Shown here piece by piece: positions 13,401-28,400 of a stretch of DNA of 64,000 nucleotides. The stretch is from Apoderus coryli (taxonomy: Eukaryota > Arthropoda > Insecta > Coleoptera > Attelabidae), in NCBI GenBank assembly GCA_911728435.2, contig OU452205.1, positions 3,214,760 through 3,278,759 of the forward strand, written 5' to 3'. The position numbers and the translations under genes were made by a program. The stretch's first letter is position 1, and each line of letters starts with the position of its first letter. The notes below the pieces were generated by a model. That model was not told where the DNA came from. It did not search any database and saw only the letters and a program-made list of their open reading frames with translations.

Positions 13401-16400
13401 GTATTATTGACCGGGCCAAAAGGCCACGGTCTTAAGCTATTTGCAACACACGTCTGACAATTCGACACGTACCCAAGATGACGGCTTTTTGGGCTTCATG
13501 TAAGTATCCATAGTTTAGATTAAATATTTTATTATTTTATTTACGATTAACACTGACTGTAGATTGTACAGGTGAGTAATCTCATATTTTAAAGATTCGT
13601 ATTTTGAAAGTTTTTCTACGTAAGTTTTCTGTAGATTTTCATCGCCAGGGTTTGCGATATCGACAATATATCCTAACTTTCCTTTTTTGTCTATGACTAC
13701 AATGTCCGGACGATTATGAACGATGTGTCGTTCAGTTAATATTGGCGTATCCCAATAAACAAGCATCGTGTCTGATTCGAGCTTAAACTCCGTCATGTAT
13801 TTATATGGGGCGACTATTGATTTTATTAGATTCTGCTGATGGCAGATACCTTGGTGTATCACTTTCGCTACTGCATTATGCCTTTCCAAATAATCTTTTG
13901 GTGCCAATGTGGTACATCCTGATGTTAGGTGTTTTATCGATTCTGACACAGCTCCACACATACGGCATGTTTCTATATCCAGTGATTCATTGAGAATCCT
14001 TTTACGATAGGCTCTTGTTTTAACGCATTGGTCCTGGATAGCGTGAATGGCTGATGATAATAAAATGACTGGCTAAAAGCAGATCTTTCTAGCTATATAG
14101 ATCCCCTAATCATTATAACTTCCGGTAAGTATAGTGGTTTATAAGCTTTTGAAGTGTTGGGTATTCTCTGAATAGCAAGATCCCTCAAAATTTACCTGGA
14201 GTCTTAAAACGATTTCTGTTAAATGTGAACTTGAAATTGAGAACAAATTTTACTTTATATAGAGTCAAATCACATCAACAATATCAACAAGTATAAAAAC
14301 AAACTCATCTTCTATAAATGTCGAATTCTTACACAAAAAAAAAAGATTTTTATTACTAAGACAAAGAATAAAACAAAATTATCCATCCTTATTACATTTA
14401 TATTTGTCTTTACTTAATAAAAATAAACTATTAATTTTTTTTTGTTAAAATTCTAACAAAATATCATAAAACAATATTTTAGCATAAACAATAATATAAC
14501 ATTACAACAATATTTTACAAGTACCTACATAAAATTAATAACTTAAAGCTGTCAACTTTATGATAAAAATAAATTTTAAAAAATCTGTGCTACTTCAACC
14601 TTAATTTTTGCATTTCCCTATTGTTTTCTTTGGTCAGAGGTTCAATTGAAATTCAAAACTGAATTAAATATTTTTTTCTACGACTGTCTTTAAATGCCTT
14701 TATTATATGTTCAATCATGATTTGAAAAAGTAGTACATCGTAATGCTGTTTACAATTTACCCGTGCGTGATAATATTTCCCACTAGTTGCCTAGCAATTA
14801 AAGCATTAAAATTTGATGATTTTTCTATACAAATATTGCAATTTTTGCAAAAAATTTTTGTTTCTCAATTTCCACAAAACTCACCATATTTATTGATATG
14901 AACATACTGATGGAGATGGATTTGGTGAAAAATAGTTGTTAGTGTAGCAGGAATAGGCTCCCCAATATATATTCAAACAACTATATGCAGACCCTTACTT
15001 AGTGACCTACAATGGGGTTACTAGCACCCATCTTGGTCTTGTATATACTCTTGTAGAATCAGAATAGATGTCCGATGGACATATCTAAAACTTAGGTGCG
15101 CAGCGGGACTGACTATTTTTTTATGACAGTTCAAAGTGAAACTTTAGTACACAATTGTGGTTTTGAGTACTTTTGAGGGTCCCTCCTGCTGTAAATATTG
15201 ATCTTAACCCCCACATTATATATATATTTGCAATTAGCACATCAAACTCTATAAACGTACAAATTTTCAGGAAAATCAATTTTTCATCAAAATTTGATGA
15301 TTTTTCCTTGAAAATATTTCAATTTTTTGCAAAAAAATTTTGTTTCTCGATTTCTACAAAACTAAGCATATTTATTGATATGAACATACTGATGGAGGAA
15401 AACTTTTTTTTTTTTGAGAACAAGTTGTTAGTGTAGCAGGAATACGCTCCTCAATATATATTCAAACAACTATATGCAGACCCTTACTTAGTGACCTACA
15501 ATGGGGTTACTAGGACCCATCTTGGTCTCGTATATACCCTTGTAGAATCAGAATAGATGTCCGATGAACATACCTAAAACTCAGGTGCGCAGCAGGACTG
15601 ACTATTTTTTTATGATAGTTCAAAGTGAAACTTTAGTACAAAATTGTGGTTTTGAGTACTTTTGAGGGTCCCTCCTGCAGTAAATATTGATCTTAACCCC
15701 CACATTATATATATATATATTTGCAATCAGCACATCAAACTCTATAAACGTACAAATTTATTCAAAAGCTTTAAAACAGTCGTAGAAAAAGTATAGTGTG
15801 AAACGCACATGAAATGACCATTTCCTACTCGTATGATTTGCAGCACTCGCCTACGGCTCATGCTGCAAACGATCATACTCGTAGGAAATATATGTCATTT
15901 CATGTTCGTTGCACAATATACTATTATTTATTCCAGGACAATCTAAGATACATTTTTCTTCATTGAATATTTACTGCAAATTGTGTAATATGTTTAGGTT
16001 TGCTGTGTCAGTATTTTGTGTTATTTTTTCGATGTAGTTTTTATGTAATTTATTCAATTTATCAGTTTTTTGTATATATTTCTAATTGTGCTATTTATTA
16101 TTGTTTTGTATTGTCCTGTAAATTAGTGTATCCAACAACTAACTCCCATGTTTGGCGATGAATCCCCAGCCTTTGCGAGTGTGAAACGCTAATATGACTA
16201 ATTTAATTATGGCCTCATTATCTCATTGACTAAGTTAGTTACATAAAATAGCCCATGAACATTGAGCTATGAAAAACATTTATTCTCGTTGGATGCTACA
16301 CAATTTGGAGAAAGCTCAACAGGATGCGACAAATGCTCAGAAAATAAAATAGCGTTTACAACAGGTTTGAAAAAAGTGCAGGAATCATGGATCTACGCAG

Positions 16401-19400
16401 AACGTTTGAAGGCTTTGTTAAATAAAATTCTTAATTAAATTTTGAATTTGAATTGTACTCATACCTAAGAAAACAATAATAATAGTTATTTTTGTTACAA
16501 GTACCTAAAACGAAGTTTTTCAGGACGAATCATTGCTGTTGGAATAGCAAAAGAGTCCTAAAAAACTTCATTTAGTTATGTACAGTATTTTTGGTCATAC
16601 GCTCCCAACGCACAACCCAACCCAACGTATTATCCTGCGGAACGCCAACGTCCAACTCCTGAATTGACGATTCAATAGTCAATTATGTACAGGGTGAGCA
16701 AAACTCGATGTCCCAGCTCGGTTACGAGAAAATGAAAAACGTTAGAAAAATTCGGAAAAGAGGTTCTTAAATAGGATTAAGTAAGCTCCATTTTAGCCCA
16801 TATTTCATTTTGTTTCCAAGTTTGGAAACTGAAGTAAATGACGTCACCAACTTTTTTTTATCAAGAAACATACCTATATTTTTGCATAGTTCAAAAGAGC
16901 TAATTTTTCTAAACAGCTTTTGTAAAGAAAAAAATGTGCTATCTTCATTCGTTAAAAAATTATAAGCAAATTTGTAGAAAAAACTAATATGAAAAATTCG
17001 CAACCGTCACAACTTTTACACAAGTAGGCTTTGGAAACAAACTGCAATTATATATGTCAATACTTAAACTAATGGTTGACAAATAGTATTCGTGTGATAA
17101 CCATAGAAATCTTATATTATATATGTACTCTAGAATGCTAATTAAATCCAGCCGAATACCAAAAAGTGTAACGGGTATGCAGAGTTTTCACGATATACGC
17201 ATGCTCCTCAATATCTTATTTTCAGTACAGAGCTGCCATATTTAAAACTATTTTGTCGTTCGCCTTACAGAATTTATGCGACATATCTGTTTTATAAGTT
17301 GCATCATACGAAACTCCTTGACAAAATCAAATAATTAAATGTTATCGGTAAAATTGCATACTGTTTAGTTTTCAGCAATATGAACGAAACATTTTTTTTC
17401 CAAATCTTATTAATTTTAAGAGATTTCGCAACAGCGTCTGTTTTCGCAAATGACGTTTCTCGTAGTGGGAATATCTGTCAGAGTCGGCTTCACAACAATT
17501 CAGATAGGTTTTATAATTGAGTTATGGTTTTATTCGTGGTATATTTTAATTGTTGATAAATATACCTATTTGTGATTAAAATTGTTTTTAATATTTGTTA
17601 TTTTCGTTTTAGTTCGTTTATTTAACAAACAATGAGGTGTATAGTGTTGTGGTGTAAAAATGAAGGTCTCATTCCTGGTATTAAATATTTTCAGTAAGTT
17701 ATTGTTTCGGGTTTCTAACAGTCTGAGTTTGAGTCAATATGATACCATTGACATGATACTCATTTTTAGCTTGACAAAAAAAAGACATGATGTTTGGATG
17801 CGGGCATTGGGATCCTAGTACAGGAAATTTATGTGATGTGAATGTCATATGCAGCAGTAAGCATTTCGCTGCAGAAGATATCATTTGTAGAGAAGACGGC
17901 AAGAGGATAACCCTCGTACCCGATGCAGTTCCCAAACTTTTGTTGAAAAGAAGAGATTATGTAAATGAGAGTGGAAGTTAAATTCTTAATCGTTTGATAT
18001 CAAGACACTGTTTACTTAAAAGCAGTCTGTCAAAAAATAATGATATGTATGTCAAGAATATATTTCCTACGTTGTGTAGGTATACAAAGTTCGTTTGAAT
18101 TCTGTTGTTAAACTTAATTATAGAATCCTCCATGAAATTGCTGAGAATACAAGTTCTACCAACCATGTTTTGTCACAAAATACTATTGCGAGTAGTACGG
18201 ATGATATGGAAGTGGTTTACATGGACACGGAAAATATTTGTGAAGTCACTGTTTCAAAGAAGGGGTGCCCCTTCTTTGAAGGCTGTAGAGAGGTAAGACG
18301 CCTAAGGTGGTTGTATAAACAAACAAATATTGTATAATAATAAAATAAATAATTAGAATGCTCATGTCCTTAAGAGATTTTCCAGTATTAGAATTTTTAC
18401 TTATTTCTCGTTTCTGCTTAGATTTATTATTATTGGGTTGTACCTGTTAGACAATAAAGTATTTAGATATTTAATGTAATTTCTTATTTCTTAAATTCCT
18501 TTATTCCATTTTTTTTATTTATTTAATTTTAAATACACAAAAGTTGCTTAGAAAAATTAGCTCTTTTGAACTGTATAAAAATATAGCTGTGTTTCTGGAA
18601 AAAAAGTTGTTGACGTCATTTACTTTAGTTTCCAAATTTGGAAACAAAATCAAATGTGGATTACTTAATCCCATTTAAGAATCTCTTTTCAGAATTTTTC
18701 TATCGTTTTTCATTTTCTCATAACATAACAGAGCTGGGACATGGAGTTTTGCTCACTCTGTACGTTTTAAATTTATGTGATTTATTTGTCGAATTTAGAC
18801 ATTCTAAGGAATTTTGGAATAGTCCGTAAAGGTTGCCAGGACGACTTTTAGACACTAGGCCGAGCGTATGACAAAAAATTATTTTGTGCGTTTTTTTAAT
18901 CAAATTAGTAACTATTTGCTTCTACTTTAGTGTCCGCTACTCAAAAGGCTAACAACTTTAATTTATTTTTAACGAACCCAGCAGTATATAAAAAGAAATA
19001 CCTACTACAAAATATACAAAACAAAATTAATTAAACTAAAAGAAGCATGCATGCTACTTCAGCACTATTCAAGTTGTTCTGTATTGAAGTTAAGCAAAGG
19101 ATTATGTACAAAGTTTTTACTAGAATTTGAAGGTGTGTACAATTTTCTTGGCAAACTTGAGTATGTACTGTGCTTTACCAGACGGTCTATCTGTTTATTT
19201 AAAACACTTACCTCCGATGATTTGGCTTTACCCCCAGACGGCGATGAGGCTAGCCTCGCGTAATAGTCAGACCCAAATCTGAAAGAAAAATTGTTGAAAT
19301 AACTCAAACTGATATTTTTAAAAGAATTTAAAAAAGTAGTCCATGTTTTGAATTGAGTTAGATGTTATGTTATACTTTTTTTTATTTGCTATATTTTTAT

Positions 19401-22400
19401 TTATTTATTTTTATTTATTGTCATTACATGTCATTACCAAAAAAGGTTTACACAAGTCATATTAAATATTAAAATATTACAGAACACAACATAAAAACAT
19501 AGAAATGTATATAACTTAATCAAGAGAGAAAGTCAGTGCTGAGGAATTCATCAATGGGAGTAAAAAGCCTGGTCAATAAAGTAGTTTTTTAATATATTTT
19601 TAAACATTGCAAGGCTCAGTGTTTTCAAACTATCTTGCAAATGATTATAGCATGTGGGACCATAATAATTCACAGAATTTCTGCTTCTACCCAACCTCAT
19701 ATATTCAGGAAGAATGTCATTTTTGTTTCCGGTATGGTGGTTTTGAATCATGCCTTATGTACAGATTGTAATTATTTTTCACATACATAATTGAATTGTA
19801 GATATAGAGACACGGGAGTGTAATTATTTTAAATTCTTTAAATTTAGGTCTGACATCCTCTCTAAACTTTAAATCTGTCATTATTCGAACCACTCGTCTT
19901 TGGATTGCGAATACCAGACTAGCATGACAAGAGTGTCCCCAAATTGAAAAAGCATATGACGCCACACTGTGAAAAAGACCATAATATGGTGATTTCAAAA
20001 CATTAAAACTTCACCCTTCAAGCTTCTCAACATGAACACAACCTTAGACAACTTGGCAATAGTAACCTCGACATGACCTGCCCAGCTTAGCTTTTGGTGC
20101 AAAGTGACACCCAAAAACTTTACCAGACCATCAGAAACAGCAACATCCATCTCACGTAATGTAAATATTTTAGTAGCTGTTTTATTGGCATTCATACAGA
20201 GTTTGTTAGCTGCAAACCAGGCCGCAGCCCTCGACTGTGAATTAATCATACTTGAGGCCAGAACATCACTCGACAGTTCAACATCGACAATAGTTGAATC
20301 GTCTGCAAACAATGTCATGTTAGAGCATGGCAGATGTAGCGGTAAATCATTAATGAAAATCAAAAACAATAGAGGTCCGAGCACCGAGCCCTGTGGGACT
20401 CCACAAGATTGATTATATATTTTAAATAATTGTTTTTGACTTTTTTATTTCGGTAAAGGAATTAAAATAAAATAAATTAACTAGGTAATGGTGCTAAGGA
20501 TGACATTGACGTAAACGCTACTTTTTATTAATAATATTTATAATTATTTCATATAGACTACACTTTTATTTGTTATATATTTTAAATAATTGTTTTTGAC
20601 TTTTTTTTCGTTAAAGGAATTAAATCGTTATTTATTATATAAGGGAAAAAAGTACTAGATTTTAGCTCCGAGGTTGTGTTGTCTCCCGACGCGCAGAGGA
20701 GGGAGACAAAAAACCGAGAGCTAAACTCTAACATTTTTCCCGTGTACAATACACTATTTTTTTCTGTGACGGGAAAAACGTCGATTTAATATTGTGAAAA
20801 TATTACAAGTCAGAAAATATTACAAGTCAGAAAATTACAATTCTCTCCTGCGCAATAAAGATGCATCGACGGCTCCCTCAAAAGCGTAGGCAATTCTACT
20901 CTCCAGATGAGCATAGTAAAATGAGATCAAGTTGTTCGTCTCTATGACCTTCCCCGAATCCGTAATGAGATCTCCAATTGAGGCAGTCATCAATATAAAT
21001 GCCATTTTGAGTTCTAGTTCGACCACTACATCCTATTAATTAATATGCCAATTCGCGTCGACTTTCGCTTAAATTGTTTCGTCAAATTTAACTTTTACCA
21101 CAGACAAGGCAATCGATGTTCAATAATTTTATTATCACATTTAAAAATTACGTGATATTTTCTTATTTGCAACAATAAACAGGGAAAAAGTTTACTACTT
21201 AGTTGGAAATTTATTACATATTAATAAATTACTGATAAACTTACATATGTTCACTTTTTTTTCCATCACGAATAACATCAATCAGTGCTTTCGACATTTT
21301 TATTAAAAAAAATTGTATTTATTATTGCGTGAAAATGATCTCACATAGTCTAAATTAATTTTTAAAATAATTATTATATTTCGCAAAATATATCAATAAC
21401 ATCAGCACATGAATAAATAAATTATCTTGAAGACTATTTCAAAATCATAAAAACTGTGAAATCGATATCGGTTTCTAATCTTATCGCCTATATAAATGAT
21501 TTTTGAAGTATTTAGTGAAGGTCACTCAAAATTCAAATGTAGATAAATTAATTGCAAGAAAATTGTGAAACATAGGATACATAATTTATTATTTAGTTTT
21601 TTGTGACCTTCATTTCAATGAATTTGAGAGATTTTTTTTGATTGAGTTATAGGCCGTAAACAACAACACTCAGTTTGAAATTTCACTAACGTTTCGAACT
21701 ATATTAGACCATCCTCAGAGTGCACCAACAATATAAATATCATATATGGGTTAAATACTATGATTTTAATAGGAGATTGGCTAGTTCATATTGTTTAAAA
21801 TTTGTGAACGAATTGTGGACGTCTAATCATGAAAAAACCTAAATTGTAATTTTTTGAAAAGTCCTTATTTACAAAGATACAGGGTGTTAAAGATGACTGC
21901 CTGAGGACGATTCTTTTGAAATATTTTCGAAATGAGTGTAGATGAATTAATCAAATGTAGCATATTTATTCATCTAGTTAAATGTCGTATACTGACATGA
22001 AATTAAATAAAAAAGGATTACCATAAGCGGGTAAACGGGGGGACCCTTGCTTTAATTATAACCTAACTTTTTTCTCTTGTGACTTTTATTCCATTTGTGT
22101 CAAAAATGTGATAAAATAAAGTTTTCTACATAAAAAAGGCATACATGTTTTTTCTCGAAAAACTTAAAGGTTTTCGAGAAATTCAAGTTTGAAAATTTCA
22201 GTATAATAATAATAATATTCTTTATTGTCTAACAGGTTACAGACCCAATTATAAGACAATATAACTAAATAAATAAGCTACTATAATAATAAACTAATTA
22301 ATAATCCTACAAAACAAAATACGCACACACATCAGATGGCCAGATTTTGCAGGAACCGAGACAATTGAGCGCAGAAAGATCTTACAGGCTCATTGAAATA

Positions 22401-25400
22401 GTTAATTTCTTGACTAAATCCTTCTATGTTACATGTTTGGCATGCTCGAAGTAGTGGTGCTTTGAATTCATAATTAGTACAAAAAACAGGAACGTGAAAT
22501 AGTCTGCTACTCCTCGCAGAGGGGCGCGGTATGTTAAAATTTAACGATCGGAGTAGATTTGAACAGTCCACCAAGCTATACAGAAAGAGTTGTCCGGCAT
22601 ACACTCTGCAAGCAGCCAGCGAAATCATTTGAAAGCGATCGAGCAGTGCTCTATGATCGAATCCTCTACATGGGAATCTACCGTCAATTTTAAACGCTAA
22701 ATATTTAAGGAATTTGCGCTGTATATATCCAATGTGTCCTGCATGAGATTGGTAAATGGGAGACCATATTATAGATGCGTACTCAAGCTTAGATCTTATC
22801 AGAGCACAATACAAATTGGTTACACATTCAATATCACTAAAATCTTTGGTAACACGAAACAAAAAGACAAGCATACGTAGTGCATCTCGGGTAATACTTT
22901 GAATATGACAATTAAATGACAATTCAGTGTCGACGTAAACTCCAAGATCCCTGACAACATCACAAGACTCACGCGCAGTGTCACTCAGTTGATATTCAAA
23001 AACAGTTTGCGATTTCGAAAATATGGCAAACTTACATTTATTAAGATTTAAAGGCAATTTATTATAGTTACACCAATCTTCAAGCTTAGATGCAGTATCC
23101 ATCTCTTTCTAAAGTTTATTTTGATATTGAAATACAGTTTGCTAGCGAAAAGTTTCCCAAAGGACCAGTTTTGTCCTAAAATGTTTAAACTCGAATTTTT
23201 CGAACACATTTTAAGCTTTTCGAGAAAAAACAAGTAAGTACGCCTTTTTTATGTAGAAAACTTTATTTTATCACATTTTTGACACAAATGGAATAGTCAC
23301 AAGAAAAAAAAATTATGTTATAATTAAGGCAAGGGTCCCCCCCGTTTACCCGCCTATGGTCATCCTTTTTTATTTAATTTCATGTCAGTATACGACATTT
23401 AACTAGGTGAATAAATATGCTACATTTGATTAATTGATCTTCACTCGTTTCGAAAATATTTCAAAAAAATCATCCTCAGGCAATTTTTGTAATAAGGAAA
23501 AATTACAATTTAGGTTTTTTACATGATTACACGTCCCCAATTCGCTCAAAAATTTTGACCACCAGGTATATTGATCAATAATAAATAATTAAACCTTCAA
23601 AGATTTTTGGTTTCTCTTATATTTTCCAATTATGATGTCTGTATTAGATTGTAGCCAATTTATGAATCACGCTGTCTATAAATATACTACACCAGATTAT
23701 CAAGCATTAAAAACTGCCATAAGGAGGTTTTTCAAAAACAAAACAATTATCTTTGGTATCAAAAAAATTATGAATCATCAAAGAATTTTAATAAAATCGA
23801 GAAACGCCCCTTATAGCAAACCATTGGTTAGAGTTATCTAAATTCTGTTGTGTTAGTGACCTATAAGTGTTTTCAAATTGAAGTTGGTTGGTTTTAGGTC
23901 AATTCTAGAAACAAAGTAATTCCTCTGTCGACGTTTCGACTTCTATTAAGTCATCCTCAGGACACTAGAATACAACAAAAACGAAAAACATAAAGGGTGA
24001 CTTGAAATTTACAATTAATTGTTAAATACACAAATAAAAAAAAATATTAAAAAATATATAAAAATATAAAGAAATAAAAACATCCAGACATGTAATGTAT
24101 TTTTTTTCCTTGGTTTAAACACCAATAAAACGACATACTACAACGGGTTCTCCATACTCACGTGAACAATTTGTTTCTTTTGTCAATATTTTCAATTGTT
24201 CAAGGACATTTACATATGATGAAATCAAAAAGGGGGTTTCTTTTAAACATATATTTTCCTATTTTAATCGTGTATAAACTAAAACTGAATAGGCACAAAC
24301 GAACAGAAATAAATAAAATTCCATCTTATCCTATAACAGGTGTATATATATCTATATATATTACTTTCCAAGGTGTAGGTGGTATTATACAGGGTTTATT
24401 TATTATCTTCCTCGTGGGATCCTATTAATTAAATTTACATAAGTAGAACTCAAATTTTGGGTGTCAACTTGTTTATTTACGTTATTTTGATGTATTTTTA
24501 TATCTATCATCTCTTTCAAAAGTCTTTTTTTGTAGTTTCGCTGTCCACCAAGAATTTATGTCTTTTCAAAATCAATGTCATGTAACGTCGCATTCACATG
24601 CTCAGTTAGACCAGATTTGTTTGGAGCATTAACTAAGTTTTGGTGTCTGATGTTCACTTGATGCTCTTTTATTCTTGTTCCTAAATACCGAGAAATTTGA
24701 CCTATATAAACTTTATTACAGTCTCTATCTAAATTCTGTTTGCGCCAGTGATTTTCTTCTAAACAAAATTTGATTCCGAAGGACGGAGGTGCATTTTCTG
24801 TAACTCCAAAAATAGAGGGATTTTCAGTTATCCAATTTGTACGCCATAATTTTTGACAAATATAATGATATTGATGTTTATAATTTAATAATTGTTTCCA
24901 AAAGTGACTACATCATCCGAAGTTGTTTTTAGGATTACTTATCTATTAAACCATAAACTTTCTCTGAAAACTTTTGTTACCTAGCACCAAACAGACTGGA
25001 TTACGTAATGACGGCGGCGATTAGAACCCGCGCTATATTCGCTTTTCTTTGAATCACACAAACATATGTTCGACAAATAATTATCTAATAAACTTTAAAT
25101 TAATCAAAAAAAAGGCATTAAACATGGATATTTAGTCCGAATTTCCTCATTTCCATATTATTGTAAAGTGAATTTTACCTAATCTAAGACTTTAATTTAT
25201 ATATAAAAGTGATAAGCATTCAAAGTAACTCGTATATACCCCAAAGATTAAAATAATAACATACCTGTTGGTAAAATGTTTATCCAAAAATAGTTATTTA
25301 GGCATATAACACACTGATACCTGGTCTCTTATCAACTACAAATTAAAATATCATTAAAAGTACATTTACTGACGTTTTATTTGGGCAAGGCTCGTTAGAT

Positions 25401-28400
25401 AATTTATCTAAACAGTAATAAAAAAATATCTTAACCACTATCTGTGAGAGAATAAATGTAATACTGCATGTTTTAATACGTGTATAATTGCGATATTATC
25501 GGAAATTGATTAGTGGTTATTTTCTAAATTAAAATAACATACAGTCAGAATACAACTACTGATGCGGGTGTTTGGCATGCCTGCGAAGAAACCATGTGCT
25601 TTGCAGTACAATTAAAGGCATCAAAAACAAGGTGTCATCTGGATCTGATGGAATCACTTTGAAAATGTTGTCTAATCTACCGGAATGTACATTAATCGTT
25701 TTCACAGATTTAATTAACAAGTCATTCCAAAATGGAATTTTTCCACAATGCCTTAAGACATCTATAATAATTCCTCTGCACAAGGATGAAGCTTCAAACT
25801 ATCGTCTAATTGCACTTCTATCTACTCTATCAAAGATCATTGAAAAACTGGTTAAAAGGAGACTTCTATCATTTCTGCACAAATATGAAGTATTAACTAG
25901 CCACCAATTTGGATTTTTAGCTAACAAATGCACTAATGATGCTAAATTCTCCGTCTTCAACAATGTTTACTCCAACTTGAACAATCTCCAATTTACAGCA
26001 TCAATTTTCTGTGATTTCTCCAAAGCATTCGACTGTGTAAGTCATAACATCCTAATTAACAAAATACAGCACTACGGAATTCGGAAGGTTCCACTGGGAT
26101 GGTTTAAGTCGTACCTTAGCAACAGAAGTCAGTGTGTGAGGGTCAATGCGGCTGTGTCTTCTTGCAGGCCGAGGGATTGTGGAGTTCCACAGGATTCGGT
26201 GTTGGGTCCTATTTTGTTTTTGCTATTTATCAACGACATTACGTGCCTAGACATCAGCGGTAAACTATGTCTCTTTGCTGATGATACTAGTTTCACTTGG
26301 TGCGGCCCGGATAGTGTGGCTCTTCATAGTACCATATCCAAAGACTTCATCACCATAAAATCATGGTGTGACTCTACCCTGTTGTGCTTGAACACTGCGA
26401 AAACTAAATCTGTGTCATATAAAGGTGCGCTGCAGTCTTTTGAACTTCATAATTCCACTATTGACGTCGTTTTTCTGTGAAGTTTCTGGGCCTTGTTGTT
26501 GACAGCTCCCTGAAGTGGAAGTTGCACATTGATGCGTTATCAAAAAAATTAAGCTCTGCCTGTTTTGCGTTAAGATCAGTTTCCAAAGAACTTAACTTGT
26601 CAACTTCCATAACAGTCTACTTTTCACTCATCGAATCCCATCTTCGATACGCCCTCCCATTCTGGGGTAAATGCTGTGCAAAGCAATTTGAGCGTATTTT
26701 TAAATTACAAAAAAGAGGTATTCGATACTCTCTGAGATTGCACTATAGAGCCCATTGCCAGGACTTTAAAAATGTAAAATACTAACACTACCTTCCTTAT
26801 TCATATTGGAATCGGTCTGCTTAATCCGCAAACACCTGTCAGATGTCTCTGAGAGACTATTCCATAACTATCTCCTTAGAAACGCCGAACATGATCTTTA
26901 TCTGCCAGCCCCATCCTCCGAATTAATCAAAAGCTCGATTATATACAATGCAAAAAAAATGCACAACCATCTGCCAGTGGAAATCAAATTGCTATCATCC
27001 CTTCCTCGATTCCGTAAAGCTCTAAAGCCGTATTTGTTAGAAAAAGCTCTTTATACAGTAGTTGACTTTTTTAATGTGCATTAATTTTTGAGCGATTCAC
27101 ACACTGGATAGTAGTTAGTAGTTTGTATTGTGTGTTTTGTATATATATGTATATATATTGAACTGTAGAATATTCAATTAATTTACTTTAAGTATCTTAA
27201 TTGATTTATTTATTTATTTGACGATGTACCTGTATGTATTAATTATTATTCTTATGTTTTATATGTTTTGTTTACCTGTCTACAAATTGTTTTTAATTTT
27301 TTGACAAATATATATATACAAAATGTCAAAACGGCCGTCAAATGCTTCTAAATTTCGCGCACTTTTGATATAAATAACTAACATGGCATCTTTTGTAGTA
27401 GGAGTTTGTCAGCTTAAAGCGATATTCAATATCTATATATAATCGGTTTAGAACGTCTTTTGACGTTGTCCGATGCCCAATTCCCATTGTCTGTGAGGTA
27501 TTCATTCCATCGCTTTTTTGGGAAGTCTTGAGTTTTCCATTCTGTGCACATGTCCGTACCAAGTAAGTTGTTTCCTTTCTACTTCTTCAGGAAGTGATTC
27601 GTTTATGCCCATGACTCGTTTTACTTCCTCATTTGTCTTTCTGTCCAGGCGAGATATTCCCAAGGATCTAAACACGTCCAGTTCTACTGTGTTGAGGATT
27701 ACCATCACTCCAAATACGGCAGTTTTGTTTATTGACGTATCCATTCAAACAAAAGTGACTTTCATCGCTAAACAAAATTCGCTTATAAAAATTGGGATCA
27801 ACGAAGAAAGATCTTGGTTTGCGTGCTTGCAAAATCCAACTCGTGCAACAATTGAAGCCAAAATATCACCGGTGAATGAGCCACTTGTTTTGGGCTCATT
27901 CACCGGTGATCTTTTGGCTTCAATTGTTGCACGAGTTGGATTTTGTAAGCACGCAAACCAAGATCTTTCGCGCAAAATCTTCCATAAAGTAGATGAACAC
28001 ATATTCAATTCCTGTGTACGATGGCGGTTAGACTGATTCGGGTCTTTCTCTAAGCTACGCTCTACAGAAGCAATGACTTCTTTTGTACGCACTGTACGAC
28101 GTCTCTGTGGTTGCATATTATCATTTAGTGTAAACGTGGTGTGAAAACGTTCCATAATAACTGCTCTGATGGACGATTATGTTGACCGTAAACTGGACGT
28201 AGTGCGCGATACGTATTTCGAACAGAACCATGATTTTCCAAATAAATTTGCACAATTTGGAAGCGTTGTTCAGGCGTCAGTCTATTCATGTTAAAATGCC
28301 AAACGAAATTAAATTTAAATTTTAACTTCAAAATCCATATTTATATTTTTTAAATAATCCTTGTAAAATTTATTTTCATTTTCATTTATTTAATAATAAT

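Larger units (their letters stand above)
16690..18760 (+). mobile_element. Long-TIR DNA transposon carrying a THAP gene
   Basis: TIRs of about 250 bp (16690-16945 and 18520-18760) start CAGGGTGAGCAAAACTCGAT and, inverted, CAGAGTGAGCAAAACTCCAT, flanked by TA on both sides. The interior encodes a THAP zinc finger split over two exons. ISL2EU- or Kolobok-type elements can carry THAP domains, but a TA border and a missing nuclease leave the class open. Confidence 0.6.

Noticed and set aside
20835..21297. Possible two-exon minus-strand gene (MSKALIDVIRDGKKSEH and a second exon at 20835-21032)
   Set aside because: Splice-like borders exist, but the phase at the donor (21245) does not match the frame of the second part. 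No family is recognised.
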